From assembly GCA_050946775.1 (NCBI GenBank), contig JBMNVL010000122.1, forward strand, positions 1 to 5,349: a DNA stretch of 5,349 bases, read 5' to 3'. Positions 5,036 through 5,349 of the stretch are shown here, one piece after another (positions within the stretch are counted from its first letter, which is position 1; the number at the start of each line of letters is the position of its first letter). Under the pieces are notes generated by a model. That model made no database searches. It worked only from the letters and a program-made list of their open reading frames with translations, and was not told the origin of the DNA. The stretch comes from UMGS1474 sp050946775. GTDB lineage: Bacteria; Bacillota; Clostridia; Oscillospirales; Acutalibacteraceae. Position numbers and translations under genes: made by a program.

Positions 5036-5349
5036 CTATCCCCGCCAGATCTTCAGCAGAACGTGCCGCCAGCGGAATTCGTAATCCCGGATCAGCCGGG
5101 ACAAAACGAAATCATACAAAACGAACACCGCGTTGCCCAGCGCCAGCAGCACCGCCGGCAGATTCACCCCGAACAGCTCGAAGACGCCGGGGTCCAGATG
5201 AAACACCAGCAGCATCAGCGCGTAGGCCGCGACGACCGCGGCGTTGAACAGCGCCAGCTTGATCAGCCACCCCACCGGCTTTGGCCGCAGATCCAGCGGC
5301 CACTTGATCAGCGGATAATACCCGAAAAAGAGGATGAACAGCCATTTGG
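5036..5349 (-). CDS. Hypothetical membrane protein, C-terminal fragment
   Basis: The frame is open to the window edge, giving the last 103 residues of a longer protein whose start lies beyond base 5349. A GTG at 5275 could start a shorter form, but the 24 codons before it read KWLFILFFGYYPLIKWPLDL..., a clear membrane-protein sequence, and no ribosome binding site precedes the GTG. Three hydrophobic segments are visible in the fragment at about 1-13, 27-49 and 63-83, the last with GNAVFVLYDFVLSRLI, followed by a basic tail ending WRHVLLKIWRG. FFGYYP and GN-x-VF-x-LYD resemble motifs I associate with uncharacterised clostridial membrane proteins, but I cannot name the family. It converges on the Pr6Pr-type gene and shares the bidirectional terminator. 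Confidence 0.8.
   Translation of the reverse strand, partial: KWLFILFFGYYPLIKWPLDLRPKPVGWLIKLALFNAAVVAAYALMLLVFHLDPGVFELFGVNLPAVLLALGNAVFVLYDFVLSRLIRDYEFRWRHVLLKIWRG

Noticed and set aside
5112..5345. A 77-codon minus-strand frame overlapping the right-edge gene
   Set aside because: It is an Ala/Gly/Arg-rich shadow in another frame of the hydrophobic membrane-protein fragment.

Overview
The window looks like a chromosomal segment from a GC-rich member of the Clostridia (Firmicutes). This is inferred from strong AGGAGG-type ribosome binding sites, near-consensus sigma-A promoters (two with extended -10 TG), TTG and GTG starts supported by Shine-Dalgarno (SD) sequences, rho-independent terminators, and Clostridia-like protein families. 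I see no RNA genes, CRISPR, insertion sequences or phage genes.

Left part (1-2490, minus strand): a polar amino acid ABC importer operon. The first gene encodes a 759-residue lipoprotein that fuses substrate-binding modules to the permease. It is followed, with a 4-base GTGA stop/start overlap, by the ATPase, of which only the first 48 residues are in the window. The binding part is unusual: its half-domains run lobe 2, lobe 1, lobe 2, lobe 1, then permease, which reads as a tandem duplication of a circularly permuted binding protein. Its promoter has perfect -35 and -10 boxes and carries two perfect inverted repeats, one in the spacer and one over the start point, suggesting tight regulation.

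Middle (2514-3255, plus strand): a divergently transcribed six-helix membrane protein of unknown function with its own promoter and a long terminator hairpin.

Right part (3305-4996, plus strand): a probable three-gene unit encoding an HxlR-family winged-helix regulator with a cysteine-rich N-terminus, a short flavodoxin-like protein and a Pr6Pr-type six-helix membrane protein. A perfect 8-bp inverted repeat spans the -10 box of its promoter and is a good candidate autoregulatory operator. HxlR regulators elsewhere sense thiol-reactive or redox stress and control nearby flavin enzymes, so a small redox-response unit is the natural inference. A 16-bp perfect bidirectional terminator separates this unit from a convergent, partial membrane-protein gene on the minus strand that runs off the right edge.

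No wholly new system is evident. The points most worth a second look are the permuted, duplicated binding-protein/permease fusion with divergent ligand-contact positions, and the cysteine-rich HxlR regulator with its operator.
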